Source: Desulfurococcales archaeon (GTDB lineage Archaea > Thermoproteota > Thermoprotei_A > Sulfolobales > WAQK01). Taken from it: a stretch of 21,149 nt of DNA. Position 1 is the stretch's first letter. Each line of letters opens with the position of its first letter. The notes below the pieces were generated by a model. That model was not told where the DNA came from. It saw nothing but the letters and a program-made list of their open reading frames with translations, and searched no databases. This document shows positions 20,994 through 21,149 of the stretch, piece after piece. Location of the stretch: assembly GCA_027016915.1 (NCBI GenBank), contig JALURJ010000297.1:1-21149 (forward strand), in the 5' to 3' direction. Made by a program: the position numbers and the translations under genes.

Positions 20994-21099
20994 ACACGCT
21001 TCAATCCCGACAGCCTATACTTCAACAATATTAGCACATTACCTAGAAGGCCTGGCACCAAACCCTCAAGGCTTCTAAACCCTCCACGCCCCAAGCCAC
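20994..21099. other. Start of the putative integrated element, no ORF seen
   Basis: This stretch is more AT-rich and less structured than the rest of the window and contains no credible coding frame or RNA. One copy of ACCTAGAA is present at 21041-21048. Confidence 0.4.
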
Positions 21100-21149
21100 A
21101 CCTAGAACAGACTAGAACCCTGCGCCGCCGAACACAAAATGTTCTAGGT
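21100..21149. repeat. Perfect 10-base inverted repeat with related motifs nearby
   Basis: ACCTAGAACA (21100-21109) and TGTTCTAGGT (21140-21149) are exact reverse complements separated by 30 bases. The core ACCTAGAA recurs at 21041-21048 and a variant ACTAGAAC at 21111-21118. The last base of the repeat is the last base of the window, so it may be longer. Confidence 0.6.

Noticed and set aside
1..21149. CRISPR array, insertion sequence, toxin-antitoxin or defence island
   Set aside because: No spaced repeats, transposase-like frames or defence families are visible; the only mobile-element sign is at the right edge.

Overview
The window looks like a chromosomal segment of a hyperthermophilic crenarchaeon, most likely Aeropyrum. 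The basis is an archaeal gene set (aIF5A, SRP54, Cdc48, FEN1, PolB1, aEF1B, Nob1, Pth2), many TTG and GTG starts placed a TATA-to-TSS distance downstream of a TATA box, tRNA genes that encode their own CCA, and small tRNA introns. The genus is inferred from protein similarity recalled from memory; no search was run.

Layout. 1-730: partial MfnA-type decarboxylase (-). 788-4279: four tRNA genes, Val(GAC) on the - strand and Asp(GTC, one intron), Arg(CCT, apparently two introns) and Leu(TAA) on the + strand, interleaved with an aIF5A-SRP54 operon (-) and a membrane protein combining a PH-like domain with DUF1648 (-). 4359-9900: creatininase-family amidohydrolase (-), NSUN-type RNA m5C methyltransferase (+), NAD kinase-Nob1 operon (-), Trm5-family tRNA methyltransferase (+), DUF371 protein (-), and protein isoaspartate methyltransferase (+). 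9897-13511: FEN1, a small winged-helix-like protein and a two-domain Cdc48 ATPase, all (-). 13612-15790: aEF1B and a Zn-ribbon protein (-) diverge from Pth2-TruD (+) across one shared TATA region. 15796-17259: a Cys-rich NusA/KH-like protein, an aKMT4-like protein methyltransferase and a small possible thioredoxin-fold protein (-). 17318-17415: a strongly paired intergenic element that may be a small RNA. 17472-20554: a small crenarchaeal protein (+) tail-to-tail with the replicative DNA polymerase PolB1 (-). 20664-21149: tRNA-Arg(GCG), overlapped antisense by what looks like the N-terminal fragment, int(N), of an SSV-type integrase.

Most of the window is core information processing: translation factors, tRNA and rRNA maturation, protein targeting and repair, and replication or flap processing. 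Genes are very tightly packed, with several convergent pairs overlapping or touching at their stops and several divergent pairs sharing one TATA region. The exception is the right edge. The int(N)/tRNA overlap is the classic scar of an SSV-type integrative element, and implies that a provirus or integrated plasmid, or its remnant, begins at the tRNA-Arg(GCG) gene and continues rightward out of the window. That is the place to look for something undescribed.
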